Shown: positions 7,702 through 20,676, counted from the first letter of the stretch. The stretch: DNA of 64,000 nucleotides from Pseudomonas sp. S37 (GCF_016658545.1 NZ_JACVZC010000007.1:1-64000); one strand, 5' to 3'. Notes: generated from the letters alone by a model not told the origin. Translations and numbers: made by a program.

Positions 7702-10700
7702 ATGGCTTACTCATACACTGAGAAAAAACGTATCCGCAAGGACTTTAGCAAGTTGCCGGACGTCATGGATGTGCCTTACCTCCTGGCCATCCAGCTGGAT
7801 TCGTATCGCGAATTCCTGCAAGCGGGAGCATCCAAGGATAACTTCCGCGACGTCGGCCTGCACGCGGCCTTCAAATCGGTATTCCCGATCATCAGCTACT
7901 CCGGCAATGCTGCCCTGGAGTACGTAGGCTATCGCCTGGGCGAACCCGCCTTCGATGTGAAGGAATGTGTCCTGCGTGGCGTGACCTTCGCGGTACCACT
8001 GCGGGTCAAGGTGCGCCTGATCATCTTCGACAAGGAATCGTCGAACAAAGCGATCAAGGACATCAAAGAGCAAGAAGTCTACATGGGTGAAATCCCCCTG
8101 ATGACTGAGAACGGTACCTTCGTAATCAACGGTACCGAGCGTGTGATCGTTTCCCAGCTGCACCGTTCGCCTGGTGTGTTCTTCGACCACGACCGTGGCA
8201 AGACCCACAGCTCCGGCAAGCTGCTGTACTCCGCTCGCATCATCCCTTACCGCGGTTCCTGGCTGGACTTCGAGTTCGACCCGAAAGACTGCGTGTTCGT
8301 GCGTATCGACCGTCGCCGCAAACTGCCGGCCTCGGTGCTGCTGCGCGCCCTGGGCTACAGCACTGAAGAAGTGCTGAACACCTTCTACACCACCAACGTG
8401 TTCCACATTTCCGGCGAAAAACTCAGCCTGGAACTGGTGCCGCAGCGTCTGCGTGGTGAAGTTGCCGTCATGGACATCCATGACGAAACCGGCAAAGTCA
8501 TCGTCGAGCAAGGCCGCCGTATTACCGCGCGCCACATCAACCAGCTCGAGAAGGCCGGGGTCAAGCAACTGGACGTTCCTATGGAATACGTCCTGGGCCG
8601 TACCACCGCCAAGGCTATCGTGCATCCGGCTACCGGTGAGATCCTCGCCGAATGCAACACCGAGATGACCACCGAACTGCTGATCAAGGTCGCCAAGGCA
8701 CAGGTTGTCCGTATCGAGACCCTGTACACCAACGACATCGACTGCGGTCCGTTCATCTCCGATACCCTGAAGATCGACACCACCAGCAACCAGCTGGAAG
8801 CCCTGGTCGAGATCTACCGCATGATGCGTCCAGGCGAGCCGCCGACCAAGGATGCTGCCGAGACCCTGTTCAACAACCTGTTCTTCAGCGCCGAGCGTTA
8901 CGACCTGTCCGCCGTTGGCCGCATGAAGTTCAACCGTCGTATCGGTCGTACCGAGATCGAGGGTTCGGGCGTGCTGAGCAAGGAAGACATCGTCGAGGTT
9001 CTGAAGACCCTGGTCGATATCCGTAACGGCAAAGGCATCGTCGACGACATCGACCACCTGGGTAACCGTCGCGTACGTTGCGTCGGCGAGATGGCCGAGA
9101 ACCAGTTCCGCGTTGGCCTGGTGCGTGTTGAGCGCGCGGTCAAGGAACGTCTGTCGATGGCGGAAAGCGAAGGCCTGATGCCGCAAGACCTGATCAACGC
9201 CAAGCCGGTTGCGGCGGCGGTGAAAGAGTTCTTCGGTTCCAGCCAGCTGTCTCAGTTCATGGACCAGAACAACCCGCTCTCCGAGATCACCCACAAGCGC
9301 CGCGTCTCTGCACTCGGCCCTGGCGGTCTGACCCGTGAGCGTGCCGGCTTCGAAGTCCGTGACGTACACCCGACCCACTACGGCCGTGTGTGCCCGATCG
9401 AGACCCCTGAAGGTCCGAACATCGGTCTGATCAACTCCCTGGCAGCCTATGCCCGCACCAACCAGTACGGCTTCCTGGAAAGCCCGTACCGCGTGGTGAA
9501 GGAAGGCGTGGTCAGCGACGACATCGTATTCTTGTCGGCCATCGAAGAAGCGGATCACGTCATCGCCCAGGCTTCGGCCGCGATGAACGAGAAGAAGCAG
9601 CTGATCGATGAGCTGGTAGCAGTTCGTCACCTGAACGAATTCACCGTCAAGGCGCCGGAAGACGTCACCCTGATGGACGTTTCGCCGAAGCAGGTTGTTT
9701 CCGTTGCCGCCTCGCTGATTCCGTTCCTCGAGCACGACGACGCCAACCGCGCATTGATGGGTTCGAACATGCAGCGTCAGGCTGTACCAACCCTGCGTGC
9801 CGACAAGCCGCTGGTAGGTACCGGCATGGAGCGCAACGTTGCCCGTGACTCCGGTGTCTGCGTGGTTGCTCGCCGTGGTGGTGTGATCGACTCGGTCGAC
9901 GCCAGCCGTATCGTCGTTCGCGTCAATGACGACGAAGTCGAAACCGGCGAAGCAGGTGTGGATATCTACAACCTGACCAAGTACACCCGTTCTAACCAGA
10001 ACACTTGCATCAACCAGCGTCCGCTGGTTAGCAAGGGTGACAAGGTTCAGCGTAGCGACATCATGGCCGACGGCCCGTCCACCGACATGGGTGAACTGGC
10101 GCTGGGTCAGAACATGCGCATCGCGTTCATGGCGTGGAACGGCTTCAACTTCGAAGACTCCATCTGCCTGTCCGAGCGTGTGGTTCAGGAAGACCGCTTC
10201 ACCACTATCCACATTCAGGAACTGACCTGTGTGGCGCGTGACACCAAGCTTGGCCCAGAGGAAATCACTGCGGACATCCCGAACGTGGGTGAAGCCGCAC
10301 TGAACAAGCTGGACGAGGCTGGTATTGTCTACGTAGGTGCTGAAGTCGGCGCTGGCGACATCCTGGTCGGCAAGGTCACGCCAAAAGGCGAAACCCAGCT
10401 GACGCCGGAAGAAAAACTGCTGCGCGCAATCTTCGGTGAGAAGGCCAGCGACGTTAAGGACACCTCCCTGCGCGTGCCAACCGGCACCAAGGGTACTGTC
10501 ATCGACGTACAGGTCTTCACCCGTGATGGCGTCGAGCGCGACAGCCGCGCCCTGGCCATCGAGAAGATGCAGCTGGACGAGATTCGCAAGGATCTCAACG
10601 AAGAGTTCCGTATCGTTGAAGGTGCAACCTTCGAACGTCTGCGTTCTGCCCTGAACGGCCAGGTGGTCGACGGTGGCGCGGGCCTGAAGAAAGGCACCGT

Positions 10701-11775
10701 GGTCACTGACGAAGTGCTGGACGGTCTGGAGCACGGCCAGTGGTTCAAACTGCGCATGGCTGAAGATGCACTGAACGAGCAGCTGGAAAAGGCTCAGCAG
10801 TACATCGTCGACCGTCGCCGTCTGCTGGACGACAAGTTCGAAGACAAGAAACGCAAGCTGCAGCAGGGCGATGACCTGGCACCGGGCGTACTGAAGATCG
10901 TCAAGGTTTACCTGGCAATCCGCCGTCGCATCCAGCCGGGTGACAAGATGGCCGGCCGTCACGGTAACAAAGGTGTTGTCTCGGTCATCATGCCGGTTGA
11001 AGACATGCCGCACGATGCCAACGGTACTCCGGTCGACGTCGTACTGAACCCGCTGGGCGTACCTTCGCGTATGAACGTTGGTCAGATCCTCGAAACCCAC
11101 CTGGGCCTGGCGGCCAAGGGCCTGGGCGAGAAGATCGACCGCATGCTCGAAGAGCAGCGCAAAGCGGCTGAACTGCGTGTGTTCCTGACCGAGGTCTACA
11201 ACGAGATCGGCGGTCGTCAGGAAAACCTCGAAGAGTTCACCGACGCAGAGATCCTGGCTCTGGCCCACAACCTGAAGAAAGGCGTGCCAATGGCTACTCC
11301 GGTCTTCGACGGTGCCAAAGAGCGCGAGATCAAGGCCATGCTGAAACTGGCAGACCTGCCAGAAAGCGGCCAGATGGTGCTGTTCGATGGTCGTACCGGC
11401 AACAAGTTCGAGCGTCCTGTGACCGTTGGTTACATGTACATGCTCAAGCTGAACCACTTGGTGGACGACAAGATGCACGCGCGTTCCACTGGTTCTTACA
11501 GCCTGGTTACCCAGCAACCGCTGGGTGGTAAGGCGCAGTTCGGTGGTCAGCGTTTCGGGGAGATGGAAGTGTGGGCGCTGGAAGCATACGGCGCGGCATA
11601 CACCCTGCAAGAAATGCTCACAGTGAAGTCGGACGACGTGAACGGCCGTACCAAGATGTACAAGAACATCGTGGATGGCGATCACCGTATGGAGCCGGGC
11701 ATGCCCGAGTCCTTCAACGTGTTGATCAAAGAGATCCGTTCGCTCGGTATCGATATCGATCTGGAAACCGAATAA
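7702..11775 (+). CDS. rpoB: RNA polymerase beta subunit
   Basis: RpoB forms one pincer of the catalytic core of RNA polymerase. The 1357-residue protein starts at ATG 7702. The rifampicin-binding cluster ([21 protein letters not shown], then SALGPGG) is intact and wild-type at the usual resistance sites. Near the C-terminus lie the conserved [12 protein letters not shown] and [18 protein letters not shown] motifs. It is followed by rpoC after 64 bases. Confidence 0.99.
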   Translation: MAYSYTEKKRIRKDFSKLPDVMDVPYLLAIQLDSYREFLQAGASKDNFRDVGLHAAFKSVFPIISYSGNAALEYVGYRLGEPAFDVKECVLRGVTFAVPLRVKVRLIIFDKESSNKAIKDIKEQEVYMGEIPLMTENGTFVINGTERVIVSQLHRSPGVFFDHDRGKTHSSGKLLYSARIIPYRGSWLDFEFDPKDCVFVRIDRRRKLPASVLLRALGYSTEEVLNTFYTTNVFHISGEKLSLELVPQRLRGEVAVMDIHDETGKVIVEQGRRITARHINQLEKAGVKQLDVPMEYVLGRTTAKAIVHPATGEILAECNTEMTTELLIKVAKAQVVRIETLYTNDIDCGPFISDTLKIDTTSNQLEALVEIYRMMRPGEPPTKDAAETLFNNLFFSAERYDLSAVGRMKFNRRIGRTEIEGSGVLSKEDIVEVLKTLVDIRNGKGIVDDIDHLGNRRVRCVGEMAENQFRVGLVRVERAVKERLSMAESEGLMPQDLINAKPVAAAVKEFFGSSQLSQFMDQNNPLSEITHKRRVSALGPGGLTRERAGFEVRDVHPTHYGRVCPIETPEGPNIGLINSLAAYARTNQYGFLESPYRVVKEGVVSDDIVFLSAIEEADHVIAQASAAMNEKKQLIDELVAVRHLNEFTVKAPEDVTLMDVSPKQVVSVAASLIPFLEHDDANRALMGSNMQRQAVPTLRADKPLVGTGMERNVARDSGVCVVARRGGVIDSVDASRIVVRVNDDEVETGEAGVDIYNLTKYTRSNQNTCINQRPLVSKGDKVQRSDIMADGPSTDMGELALGQNMRIAFMAWNGFNFEDSICLSERVVQEDRFTTIHIQELTCVARDTKLGPEEITADIPNVGEAALNKLDEAGIVYVGAEVGAGDILVGKVTPKGETQLTPEEKLLRAIFGEKASDVKDTSLRVPTGTKGTVIDVQVFTRDGVERDSRALAIEKMQLDEIRKDLNEEFRIVEGATFERLRSALNGQVVDGGAGLKKGTVVTDEVLDGLEHGQWFKLRMAEDALNEQLEKAQQYIVDRRRLLDDKFEDKKRKLQQGDDLAPGVLKIVKVYLAIRRRIQPGDKMAGRHGNKGVVSVIMPVEDMPHDANGTPVDVVLNPLGVPSRMNVGQILETHLGLAAKGLGEKIDRMLEEQRKAAELRVFLTEVYNEIGGRQENLEEFTDAEILALAHNLKKGVPMATPVFDGAKEREIKAMLKLADLPESGQMVLFDGRTGNKFERPVTVGYMYMLKLNHLVDDKMHARSTGSYSLVTQQPLGGKAQFGGQRFGEMEVWALEAYGAAYTLQEMLTVKSDDVNGRTKMYKNIVDGDHRMEPGMPESFNVLIKEIRSLGIDIDLETE

Positions 11776-11839
11776 CACGTGACGCGAAGGGGAGTGGGGC
11801 AGGTAATGCCCGCTCCCTGCTCCGCCAGGAGGAAAGGCC

Positions 11840-14800
11840 TTGAAAGACCTACTGAATTTGCTGAAAAACCAGGGTCAAGTCGAAGAGTTCGACGCCATCC
11901 GCATCGGTCTGGCGTCGCCTGAAATGATCCGTTCGTGGTCGTTCGGTGAAGTTAAGAAGCCGGAAACCATCAACTACCGTACGTTCAAGCCTGAGCGTGA
12001 CGGCCTGTTCTGCGCCAAGATCTTTGGCCCAGTCAAGGACTACGAGTGCCTGTGCGGCAAGTACAAGCGCCTCAAGCACCGCGGCGTAATCTGCGAGAAG
12101 TGCGGCGTTGAAGTTGCCCTGGCCAAGGTTCGTCGTGAGCGCATGGCGCACATCGAACTGGCCTCGCCGGTTGCCCACATCTGGTTCCTGAAGTCGCTGC
12201 CGTCCCGTATCGGCCTGCTGATGGACATGACCCTGCGTGATATCGAGCGCGTGCTCTACTTCGAGAGCTATGTCGTTATCGACCCGGGCATGACCACCCT
12301 GGAAAAGGGCCAGTTGCTGAACGACGAGCAGTACTTCGAAGCGCTGGAAGAGTTCGGTGACGACTTCGACGCCCGCATGGGTGCCGAGGCTGTTCGCGAG
12401 CTGCTGCACGCTATCGACCTGGAGCACGAGATCGGCCGCCTGCGCGAAGAAATTCCGCAGACCAACTCGGAAACCAAGATCAAGAAGCTGTCCAAGCGCC
12501 TGAAGCTGATGGAAGCTTTCCAGGGCTCGGGCAACCTGCCTGAGTGGATGGTCCTGACCGTCCTGCCAGTACTGCCGCCGGACCTGCGTCCGCTGGTACC
12601 GCTGGATGGCGGCCGCTTCGCGACCTCCGACCTGAACGACCTGTATCGTCGGGTGATCAACCGTAACAACCGTCTGAAGCGCCTGCTGGATCTGTCGGCC
12701 CCGGACATCATCGTGCGCAACGAAAAGCGCATGCTGCAGGAAGCGGTCGACGCCCTGCTGGACAACGGCCGTCGCGGTCGCGCCATCACTGGCTCGAACA
12801 AGCGTCCGCTGAAGTCCCTGGCTGACATGATCAAAGGTAAGCAAGGTCGCTTCCGTCAGAACTTGCTCGGTAAGCGTGTGGACTACTCCGGCCGTTCGGT
12901 AATTACCGTAGGCCCGACCCTGCGTCTGCACCAGTGCGGTCTGCCGAAGAAAATGGCCCTCGAGCTGTTCAAGCCGTTCATTTTCGGCAAGCTGGAAATG
13001 CGTGGTCTGGCGACCACCATCAAGGCTGCCAAGAAGATGGTCGAGCGCGAACTGCCAGAGGTGTGGGACGTTCTCGCCGAAGTGATTCGCGAACACCCCG
13101 TGCTGCTCAACCGTGCACCGACCCTGCACCGTCTGGGTATCCAGGCGTTTGAACCGGTACTGATCGAAGGTAAGGCTATCCAGCTGCACCCGCTGGTCTG
13201 CGCCGCGTACAACGCCGACTTCGACGGTGACCAGATGGCTGTTCACGTGCCGCTGACCCTGGAAGCCCAGCTCGAAGCACGTGCGCTGATGATGTCGACC
13301 AACAACATCCTGTCGCCAGCCAACGGTGAGCCAATCATCGTTCCTTCGCAGGACGTTGTACTGGGTCTGTACTACATGACCCGTGAAGCCATCAACGCCA
13401 AGGGCGAAGGTCGCGTATTTGCCGACCTGCAGGAAGTCGACCGCGTATTCCGCGCCGGCGAAGCTGCCCTGCACGCGAAAATCAAGGTTCGTATCAACGA
13501 AACCGTGAAAGAGCGTGATGGTTCGGTGGTCAAGAATACCCGCATCGTCGACACCACCGTCGGCCGTGCGCTGCTGTTCCAGGTTGTACCGGCAGGCCTG
13601 CCGTACGACGTGGTCAACCAGCCGATGAAGAAAAAGGCGATCTCCAAGCTGATCAACCAGTGCTACCGCGTGGTTGGTCTGAAAGAGACCGTTATCTTCG
13701 CTGACCAGCTGATGTACACCGGTTTCGCTTACTCGACCATTTCTGGCGTTTCCATCGGTGTTAACGACTTCGTTATCCCGGACGAGAAAGCCCGCATCAT
13801 CGGTAACGCTACCGACGAAGTGAAGGAAATCGAGAGCCAGTACGCCTCCGGCCTGGTAACCCAGGGCGAGAAGTACAACAAGGTCATCGACTTGTGGTCG
13901 AAGGCGAACGACGAAGTGTCCAAGGCGATGATGGCCAACCTCTCGAAAGAGAAGGTCATCGACCGCGAGGGCAAGGAAGTCGAGCAAGAGTCCTTCAACT
14001 CGATGTACATGATGGCCGACTCGGGTGCGCGGGGTTCCGCAGCACAGATCCGTCAGCTGGCCGGTATGCGTGGCCTGATGGCCAAGCCGGACGGCTCGAT
14101 CATCGAGACGCCGATCACCGCGAACTTCCGTGAAGGTTTGAGCGTACTTCAGTACTTCATCTCGACTCACGGTGCTCGTAAGGGTCTGGCGGATACCGCA
14201 CTGAAGACCGCTAACTCTGGTTACCTGACCCGTCGTCTGGTAGACGTTGCCCAGGATCTGGTAGTTACCGAGATCGACTGTGGCACCGACCACGGCCTGC
14301 TGATGACGCCGCACATTGAAGGCGGCGACGTTGTAGAGCCGCTGGGTGAGCGTGTACTGGGCCGTGTCATCGCCCGTGACGTGTTCAAGCCAGGCACCGA
14401 GGACGTCATCGTTCCGGCCGGTACCCTGGTTGACGAGCAGTGGGTCGAGTTCATCGAGCTGAACAGCATCGACGAAGTGATCGTGCGTTCGCCGATCAAC
14501 TGCGAAACCCGCTTCGGTATCTGCGCCAAGTGCTACGGTCGCGACCTGGCTCGTGGTCACCAGGTGAACATTGGTGAAGCTGTCGGCGTTATCGCTGCAC
14601 AGTCGATCGGTGAGCCGGGTACCCAGCTGACCATGCGTACGTTCCACATCGGTGGTGCTGCAAGCCGTACTTCGGCTGCCGACAGCGTCCAGGTGAAGAA
14701 TGGCGGTATGGTGCGTCTACATAACCTGAAGCAGGTTGAGCGTGCCGACGGTAACCTGGTTGCCGTATCGCGTTCCGGTGAGTTGGCCATTGCCGACGAA

Positions 14801-16039
14801 TTCGGTCGTGAGCGTGAGCGTTACAAGCTGCCTTACGGTGCGGTGATTTCGGTCAAGGAAGGTGAAAAGGTCGAAGCTGGCGCCATCGTCGCCAAGTGGG
14901 ACCCGCACACCCACCCGATCGTTACCGAACTGAAAGGTACCGTGACCTTCGTGGGCATGGAAGAAAACATCACCATCAAGCGTCAGACCGATGAGCTGAC
15001 CGGCTTGACCAACATTGAAGTACTGGACGTCAAGGATCGCCCTGCCGCTGGCAAGGAAATCCGTCCGGCAATCAAGATGGTCGACGCCGCTGGCAAGGAC
15101 CTGTACCTGCCAGGTACCGACGTACCTGCCCAGTACTTCCTGCCGGCCAACGCCCTTGTTGGTGTTGCCGACGGTGCCCAGATCGGTGTTGGTGACGTTA
15201 TCGCGCGTATCCCGCAAGAAACGTCGAAGACCCGCGACATCACCGGTGGTCTGCCGCGCGTTGCCGACTTGTTCGAAGCGCGTCGTCCGAAAGAAGCCTC
15301 GATTCTGGCTGAAGTCAGCGGCACCATCGCATTCGGTAAAGAAACCAAGGGCAAGCGTCGCCTGGTCATCACTCCGACCGACGGTAGCGATCCGTACGAA
15401 GAGCTGATTCCGAAGTGGCGCCACCTGAACGTCTTCGAAGGTGAGCAGGTAAACCGCGGTGAAGTTATCTCCGACGGCCCGAGCGATCCGCACGACATCC
15501 TGCGTTTGCTGGGTGTGAGCGCGCTGGCGAAGTACATCGTCAACGAGATCCAGGACGTTTACCGTCTGCAAGGCGTGAAGATCAACGACAAGCACATCGA
15601 GACCATCCTGCGTCAGATGCTGCGCAAGGTCGAGATCGCCGAGTCGGGTGACTCCAGCTTCATCAAGGGCGACCAGATGGAACTGACCCAGGTGCTGATG
15701 GAAAACGAGCGCCTGGCTGGGGAAGACAAGTTCATCTCCAAGTTCACCCGTGTGCTGCTGGGTATCACCAAGGCCTCGCTGTCGACCGAATCGTTCATCT
15801 CCGCGGCTTCCTTCCAGGAAACCACCCGCGTATTGACCGAAGCGGCGGTAACCGGCAAGCGCGACTACCTGCGCGGCCTGAAAGAGAACGTGGTCGTGGG
15901 TCGTCTGATCCCGGCCGGTACCGGTCTGGCCTACCACAGCGAGCGCAAGCGTCGCCGTGATGCCGACAAACCGCTGCGTGTAAGCGCCAGTGAGGTGGAA
16001 GCCGCACTGACCGAAGCGCTGAACTCCAGCGGTAACTAA
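11840..16039 (+). CDS. rpoC: RNA polymerase beta' subunit
   Basis: RpoC carries the active-site magnesium motif [12 protein letters not shown]. An N-terminal zinc ribbon (CLCGKYK...CEKCG, about residues 70-88) and a second zinc site ([15 protein letters not shown]) are visible. The 1399-residue protein begins at TTG 11840, 5 bases after the Shine-Dalgarno AGGAGGAAA. No other in-frame start gives the conserved MKDLLNLLK terminus. Confidence 0.98.
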   Translation: MKDLLNLLKNQGQVEEFDAIRIGLASPEMIRSWSFGEVKKPETINYRTFKPERDGLFCAKIFGPVKDYECLCGKYKRLKHRGVICEKCGVEVALAKVRRERMAHIELASPVAHIWFLKSLPSRIGLLMDMTLRDIERVLYFESYVVIDPGMTTLEKGQLLNDEQYFEALEEFGDDFDARMGAEAVRELLHAIDLEHEIGRLREEIPQTNSETKIKKLSKRLKLMEAFQGSGNLPEWMVLTVLPVLPPDLRPLVPLDGGRFATSDLNDLYRRVINRNNRLKRLLDLSAPDIIVRNEKRMLQEAVDALLDNGRRGRAITGSNKRPLKSLADMIKGKQGRFRQNLLGKRVDYSGRSVITVGPTLRLHQCGLPKKMALELFKPFIFGKLEMRGLATTIKAAKKMVERELPEVWDVLAEVIREHPVLLNRAPTLHRLGIQAFEPVLIEGKAIQLHPLVCAAYNADFDGDQMAVHVPLTLEAQLEARALMMSTNNILSPANGEPIIVPSQDVVLGLYYMTREAINAKGEGRVFADLQEVDRVFRAGEAALHAKIKVRINETVKERDGSVVKNTRIVDTTVGRALLFQVVPAGLPYDVVNQPMKKKAISKLINQCYRVVGLKETVIFADQLMYTGFAYSTISGVSIGVNDFVIPDEKARIIGNATDEVKEIESQYASGLVTQGEKYNKVIDLWSKANDEVSKAMMANLSKEKVIDREGKEVEQESFNSMYMMADSGARGSAAQIRQLAGMRGLMAKPDGSIIETPITANFREGLSVLQYFISTHGARKGLADTALKTANSGYLTRRLVDVAQDLVVTEIDCGTDHGLLMTPHIEGGDVVEPLGERVLGRVIARDVFKPGTEDVIVPAGTLVDEQWVEFIELNSIDEVIVRSPINCETRFGICAKCYGRDLARGHQVNIGEAVGVIAAQSIGEPGTQLTMRTFHIGGAASRTSAADSVQVKNGGMVRLHNLKQVERADGNLVAVSRSGELAIADEFGRERERYKLPYGAVISVKEGEKVEAGAIVAKWDPHTHPIVTELKGTVTFVGMEENITIKRQTDELTGLTNIEVLDVKDRPAAGKEIRPAIKMVDAAGKDLYLPGTDVPAQYFLPANALVGVADGAQIGVGDVIARIPQETSKTRDITGGLPRVADLFEARRPKEASILAEVSGTIAFGKETKGKRRLVITPTDGSDPYEELIPKWRHLNVFEGEQVNRGEVISDGPSDPHDILRLLGVSALAKYIVNEIQDVYRLQGVKINDKHIETILRQMLRKVEIAESGDSSFIKGDQMELTQVLMENERLAGEDKFISKFTRVLLGITKASLSTESFISAASFQETTRVLTEAAVTGKRDYLRGLKENVVVGRLIPAGTGLAYHSERKRRRDADKPLRVSASEVEAALTEALNSSGN

Positions 16040-16050
16040 GTACAGGGCAG

Positions 16051-16123
16051 GGCCCCGGCAAGCCTCGAACGGCCATCGGCGACATAAAATGTTGCCGATG
16101 ATCGGGCGAGGAGGGCCGGGGCC
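16051..16123 (+). other. Long nested inverted repeat between rpoC and rpsL
   Basis: Three nested pairs of arms can be read: ggccccggc (16051-16059) with gccggggcc (16115-16123), cctcg (16063-16067) with cgagg (16107-16111), and atcggc (16075-16080) with gccgat (16094-16099). It begins 11 bases after the rpoC stop. There is no T-tract, so it is either a 3'-end stabiliser or processing site, or a DNA-level element next to the rpsL promoter. Confidence 0.6.
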
Positions 16124-16128
16124 TCGTC

Positions 16129-16157
16129 TTGACTGGGTGCAAGATCCTCCGTAGACT
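16129..16157 (+). promoter_or_regulatory. Promoter of the str operon (rpsL)
   Basis: The -35 TTGACT (16129-16134), a 17-bp spacer and -10 TAGACT (16152-16157) predict a start near 16164, about 87 bases before rpsL. Confidence 0.65.
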
Positions 16158-16172
16158 TTTGTACCCTTAAAT

Positions 16173-16200
16173 TTGGTGAGGCTCCGTCTCGCCAATTTTT
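16173..16200 (+). terminator. Attenuator-like hairpin in the rpsL leader
   Basis: An 8-bp stem, ttggtgag with ctcgccaa (one G-U pair), is followed by ATTTTT. It lies just after the predicted rpsL transcription start, so it could end rpoC read-through or attenuate the str operon. Confidence 0.55.
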
Positions 16201-16250
16201 GGCTTTCTTGCAAGACAATAGAGTCGCAAGACAATCAGTGGAGCTAGTAG

Positions 16251-16622
16251 ATGGCAACTATCAACCAGCTGGTACGTCAGCCGCGTAAGCGTTCGGTCGA
16301 AAAGTCCGACGTTCCTGCGCTGCAGAACTGCCCGCAACGTCGTGGCGTGTGCACCCGTGTGTACACCACCACGCCGAAAAAACCTAACTCGGCACTGCGT
16401 AAAGTATGCCGTGTGCGTCTGACCAACGGTTTCGAGGTTTCCTCGTACATCGGTGGTGAAGGCCACAACCTGCAAGAGCACAGCGTCGTCCTGATCCGTG
16501 GCGGCCGTGTAAAAGACTTGCCAGGTGTTCGTTACCACACCGTTCGCGGCTCTCTGGATACTTCGGGCGTTAAAGGCCGTAACCAGGGTCGTTCGAAGTA
16601 CGGTACCAAGCGTCCGAAGTAA
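16251..16622 (+). CDS. rpsL: 30S ribosomal protein S12
   Basis: S12 sits at the decoding centre and controls fidelity. The 123-residue protein keeps lysine at both streptomycin-relevant sites (K43 in TPKKPNS and K88 in GRVKDLPG), so no streptomycin-resistance substitution is present. It is the first gene of the str operon. Confidence 0.98.
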   Translation: MATINQLVRQPRKRSVEKSDVPALQNCPQRRGVCTRVYTTTPKKPNSALRKVCRVRLTNGFEVSSYIGGEGHNLQEHSVVLIRGGRVKDLPGVRYHTVRGSLDTSGVKGRNQGRSKYGTKRPK

Positions 16623-16728
16623 TCGGCCGTTTGCAGACATCCATTTTTTTGAGTCGATAAGAGTAAGGTCGGGCAGGGGTCGAAGACCCACGTCCCGGGC
16701 TAACCTGAAGACCGTTTGAGGGCTTATC

Positions 16729-17199
16729 ATGCCAAGACGTCGTGTAGCAGCAAAACGTGAGATTCTGGACGATCCTAAATACGGATCCCAAATCCTCGCC
16801 AAGTTCATGAACCACGTGATGGAAAGCGGCAAGAAGGCCGTAGCCGAGCGCATCGTTTACGGTGCCCTGGATACCGTCAAAGCACGCAAGAACAGCGACC
16901 CCCTGGAAATCTTCGAGAAAGCTCTCGACGCCATCGCTCCGCTGGTCGAAGTTAAGTCCCGCCGTGTAGGCGGTGCCACTTACCAGGTTCCGGTTGAAGT
17001 TCGTCCATCCCGTCGTAACGCTCTGGCAATGCGCTGGCTCGTAGACTACGCCCGCAAGCGCGGCGAGAAGTCGATGGCCCTGCGCCTGGCCGGTGAACTG
17101 CTGGATGCTGCCGAGGGCAAAGGTGCTGCAGTCAAGAAGCGTGAAGACGTTCACCGTATGGCTGAAGCCAACAAAGCGTTCTCGCACTACCGCTTCTAA
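16729..17199 (+). CDS. rpsG: 30S ribosomal protein S7
   Basis: S7 nucleates assembly of the 30S head and contacts E-site tRNA. In E. coli it represses its operon by binding the rpsL-rpsG spacer. The 156-residue protein begins [13 protein letters not shown] 106-base spacer separates it from rpsL and could hold the equivalent S7 target. Confidence 0.97.
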   Translation: MPRRRVAAKREILDDPKYGSQILAKFMNHVMESGKKAVAERIVYGALDTVKARKNSDPLEIFEKALDAIAPLVEVKSRRVGGATYQVPVEVRPSRRNALAMRWLVDYARKRGEKSMALRLAGELLDAAEGKGAAVKKREDVHRMAEANKAFSHYRF

Positions 17200-17229
17200 T
17201 TCAAGCATCAATCATTTTGCGAGGGCTTT

Positions 17230-19374
17230 ATGGCTCGTACTACAGCAATTAACCGCTACCGTAACATTGGTATCTGTGCCCACGTTGACGCGGGCAAGAC
17301 CACCACTACCGAGCGGATCCTGTTCTACACAGGTCTGAGCCACAAGATGGGCGAGGTGCATGACGGCGCCGCGACCACCGACTGGATGGTGCAGGAGCAG
17401 GAGCGGGGTATTACCATTACCTCCGCTGCCGTTACCACCTTCTGGAAAGGTTCCCGTGGTCAGTACGACAACTACCGCGTAAACGTCATCGATACCCCCG
17501 GCCACGTTGACTTCACCATTGAAGTAGAACGTTCGCTGCGTGTACTCGACGGCGCGGTCGTTGTGTTCTGCGGTACCTCCGGCGTTGAGCCGCAGTCCGA
17601 AACCGTATGGCGTCAAGCCAACAAGTACGGTGTTCCACGTGTTGTCTACGTGAACAAGATGGACCGTGCCGGTGCAAACTTCCTGCGCGTCGTAGGTCAG
17701 ATCAAGAATCGTCTGGGTCACACCCCGGTTCCTGTTCAGCTGGCCATCGGTTCGGAAGATAACTTCCAGGGTCAGGTCGATCTGATCAAGATGAAGGCTA
17801 TCTACTGGAACGACGACGACAAAGGCACCACCTACCGCGAGGAAGAAATTCCTGCGGACATGCTCGAGCTGGCTGAAGAATGGCGCTCGAACATGGTGGA
17901 AGCTGCTGCCGAAGCCAGCGAAGAGCTGATGAACAAGTACCTTGAAGAAGGTGAGCTGACCGTCGAAGAGATCAAGGCAGGTCTGCGTGCGCGCACCCTG
18001 GCCAGCGAGATCGTTCCGGCTGTCTGCGGTTCGTCGTTCAAGAACAAGGGCGTTCCCCTGGTTCTCGACGCCGTCATCGACTTCCTGCCTGCGCCGACCG
18101 AGATCCCTGCAATCCAGGGTATTAACCCGGACGACAAGGATCTGGACAAAGAAGATCCGGCCGTTCGCAAGGACGTGCGTCATGCCGACGACGACGAGCC
18201 GTTCTCGGCTCTGGCGTTCAAGATCGCAACCGACCCGTTCGTAGGTACTCTGACCTTCGTTCGCGTCTACTCGGGCGTTCTGAACTCCGGTGACTCGGTC
18301 ATCAACTCGGTCAAAGGCAAGAAAGAGCGCGTTGGCCGTATGGTGCAGATGCACGCCAACCAGCGTGAAGAGATCAAAGAAGTTCGCGCTGGCGACATCG
18401 CGGCTCTGATCGGCATGAAAGACGTGACCACAGGCGAAACCCTGTGCAACGCCGACAAGCCAATCATCCTCGAGCGCATGGACTTCCCAGAGCCGGTAAT
18501 CTCGCTCTCCGTTGAGCCGAAAACCAAGGCTGACCAGGAGAAGATGGGTATCGCACTGGGCAAGCTGGCTCAGGAAGACCCGTCGTTCCGCGTCAAGACC
18601 GACGAAGAGACTGGTCAGACCATCATCTCGGGTATGGGTGAGCTGCACCTGGACATCCTCGTTGACCGCATGAAGCGCGAATTCAACGTCGAGGCCAACA
18701 TCGGCAAGCCGCAGGTTTCGTACCGCGAGAAGATCACCAAGTCCGGCGTCGAGATCGAAGGCAAGTTCGTTCGCCAGTCGGGTGGTCGTGGTCAGTTCGG
18801 TCACTGCTGGATCCGCTTCTCGGAGCCAGAAGTCGACGCGAAGGGCAACATCACCGAAGGTCTGGTATTCACCAACGAAGTTGTTGGTGGCGTGATTCCG
18901 AAGGAATTCATTGCCCCGATCCAGAAGGGTATCGAAGAGCAGATGAAGAACGGCGTTGTTGCCGGCTATCCTCTGATCGGCCTGAAGGCCACGGTATTCG
19001 ACGGTTCGTACCACGATGTCGACTCCAACGAAATGGCGTTCAAGATCGCCGCTTCGATGGCAACCAAGCAGCTGGCCACCAAGGGCGGCGGCGTGGTGCT
19101 CGAGCCGATCATGAAGGTCGAAGTTGTAACCCCGGAAGACTACCTGGGTGACGTGATGGGTGACCTGAACCGTCGTCGTGGTCTGGTACAGGGTATGGAT
19201 GAATCGGTCTCTGGCCGTGTCGTCCGCGCTGAAGTTCCGCTCGGAGAGATGTTCGGTTACGCAACCGACGTTCGTTCCATGTCTCAGGGTCGCGCAAGCT
19301 ACTCCATGGAATTCTCCAAATACGCCGAAGCTCCGTCGAACATCGTCGAAGCACTCGTTAAAAAACAAGGCTAA
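17230..19374 (+). CDS. fusA: Elongation factor G
   Basis: EF-G is the GTPase that drives ribosomal translocation and, with RRF, ribosome recycling. The 714-residue protein has the P-loop AHVDAGKT at residues 17-24, the DTPGHVDF switch II motif and NKMD, followed by domains II-V. It lies 30 bases after rpsG and 27 bases before tuf-2. Confidence 0.98.
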   Translation: MARTTAINRYRNIGICAHVDAGKTTTTERILFYTGLSHKMGEVHDGAATTDWMVQEQERGITITSAAVTTFWKGSRGQYDNYRVNVIDTPGHVDFTIEVERSLRVLDGAVVVFCGTSGVEPQSETVWRQANKYGVPRVVYVNKMDRAGANFLRVVGQIKNRLGHTPVPVQLAIGSEDNFQGQVDLIKMKAIYWNDDDKGTTYREEEIPADMLELAEEWRSNMVEAAAEASEELMNKYLEEGELTVEEIKAGLRARTLASEIVPAVCGSSFKNKGVPLVLDAVIDFLPAPTEIPAIQGINPDDKDLDKEDPAVRKDVRHADDDEPFSALAFKIATDPFVGTLTFVRVYSGVLNSGDSVINSVKGKKERVGRMVQMHANQREEIKEVRAGDIAALIGMKDVTTGETLCNADKPIILERMDFPEPVISLSVEPKTKADQEKMGIALGKLAQEDPSFRVKTDEETGQTIISGMGELHLDILVDRMKREFNVEANIGKPQVSYREKITKSGVEIEGKFVRQSGGRGQFGHCWIRFSEPEVDAKGNITEGLVFTNEVVGGVIPKEFIAPIQKGIEEQMKNGVVAGYPLIGLKATVFDGSYHDVDSNEMAFKIAASMATKQLATKGGGVVLEPIMKVEVVTPEDYLGDVMGDLNRRRGLVQGMDESVSGRVVRAEVPLGEMFGYATDVRSMSQGRASYSMEFSKYAEAPSNIVEALVKKQG

Positions 19375-19401
19375 TCCCCTTTAGGCAAGAGGTTCACTGT
19401 C

Positions 19402-20595
19402 GTGGCTAAAGAAAAATTTGATCGTTCCCTTCCCCACGTTAACGTCGGCACTATCGGCCACGTTGACCACGGTAAGACCACTCTGACCGCAGCTCTGACT
19501 CGCGTTTGCTCCGAAGTTTTCGGTTCGGCAATCGTTGAGTTCGACAAGATCGACTCGGCTCCGGAAGAAAAAGCGCGCGGTATCACCATCAACACCGCTC
19601 ACGTTGAGTACAACTCGACCATTCGTCACTACGCTCACGTTGACTGCCCAGGTCACGCTGACTACGTGAAGAACATGATCACCGGTGCTGCCCAGATGGA
19701 CGGCGCGATCCTGGTTTGCTCGGCCGCCGATGGTCCGATGCCACAAACCCGTGAGCACATCCTGCTGTCCCGTCAGGTTGGCGTTCCGTACATCGTGGTC
19801 TTCCTGAACAAGGCTGACCTGGTAGACGACGCTGAGCTGCTGGAACTGGTCGAGATGGAAGTTCGCGACCTGCTGTCCACCTATGACTTCCCAGGCGACG
19901 ACACTCCGATCATCATCGGTTCCGCTCGTATGGCCCTGGAAGGCAAAGACGACAACGAAATGGGCACTACCGCTGTCAAGAAGCTGGTAGAGACTCTGGA
20001 CAGCTACATTCCTGAGCCAGTTCGTGCCATCGACCAGCCGTTCCTGATGCCGATCGAAGACGTATTCTCGATCTCGGGTCGTGGTACCGTTGTTACCGGC
20101 CGTATCGAGCGTGGTATCGTCCGCGTTCAGGATCCGCTGGAAATCGTTGGTCTGCGTGACACCACCACCACCACCTGCACCGGTGTTGAGATGTTCCGCA
20201 AGCTGCTGGACGAAGGTCGTGCTGGCGAGAACTGCGGCGTTCTGCTGCGTGGTACCAAGCGTGACGACGTTGAGCGTGGCCAGGTTCTGGTCAAGCCAGG
20301 TTCGGTCAAGCCGCACACCAAGTTCACCGCAGAAGTCTACGTTCTGTCGAAGGAAGAAGGCGGTCGTCACACTCCGTTCTTCAAAGGCTACCGTCCACAG
20401 TTCTACTTCCGTACCACTGACGTGACCGGTAACTGCGAACTGCCGGAAGGCGTTGAAATGGTAATGCCAGGTGACAACATTCAGATGACTGTTACCCTGA
20501 TCAAGACCATCGCAATGGAAGACGGTCTGCGCTTCGCTATCCGTGAAGGCGGTCGTACCGTCGGCGCCGGCGTCGTAGCCAAAATCATCGAGTAA
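19402..20595 (+). CDS. tuf: Elongation factor Tu, copy 2
   Basis: This second EF-Tu gene sits in the str operon and encodes the same 397-residue protein as the copy at 2814-4007. It uses GTG as start codon. About a dozen base differences from copy 1 are visible. All are synonymous apart from the start codon, and they cluster at the two ends and in a few central patches. A strong terminator follows. Confidence 0.98.
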
Positions 20596-20616
20596 TCACT
20601 CGACCGATTGAAAAAA

Positions 20617-20640
20617 CCCCCGCTCAGCGGGGGTTTTTTT
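20617..20640 (+). terminator. Rho-independent terminator of the str operon
   Basis: A 7-bp GC stem, cccccgc (20617-20623) with gcggggg (20627-20633), is preceded by AAAAAA and followed by a run of T. The next promoter's -35 begins 8 bases after the T run ends. Confidence 0.92.
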
Positions 20641-20647
20641 TATTGGG

Positions 20648-20676
20648 TTGACACTAAATGGGGGCGTCTATAGAAT
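20648..20676 (+). promoter_or_regulatory. Promoter of the S10 operon
   Basis: A perfect -35 TTGACA (20648-20653), a 17-bp spacer and -10 TAGAAT (20671-20676) predict a start near 20683, giving a leader of about 54 bases before rpsJ. That is much shorter than the E. coli S10 leader that L4 acts on. Confidence 0.82.

Noticed and set aside
9240-9335. Rifampicin resistance in rpoB
   Set aside because: The usual resistance cluster reads as wild-type.
7711-11778. Very long open frame antisense to rpoB (similar ones opposite rpoC, secY, fusA and fdoG)
   Set aside because: Strong codon bias in GC-rich genes leaves the opposite frames free of stops. The predicted proteins are low-complexity and match nothing recognisable, while the sense genes are certain.
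16251-16622. Streptomycin resistance in rpsL
   Set aside because: K43 and K88 are both lysine.
2814-20595. Duplicate tuf as an assembly artefact
   Set aside because: The copies have different flanks, different start codons and several synonymous differences.
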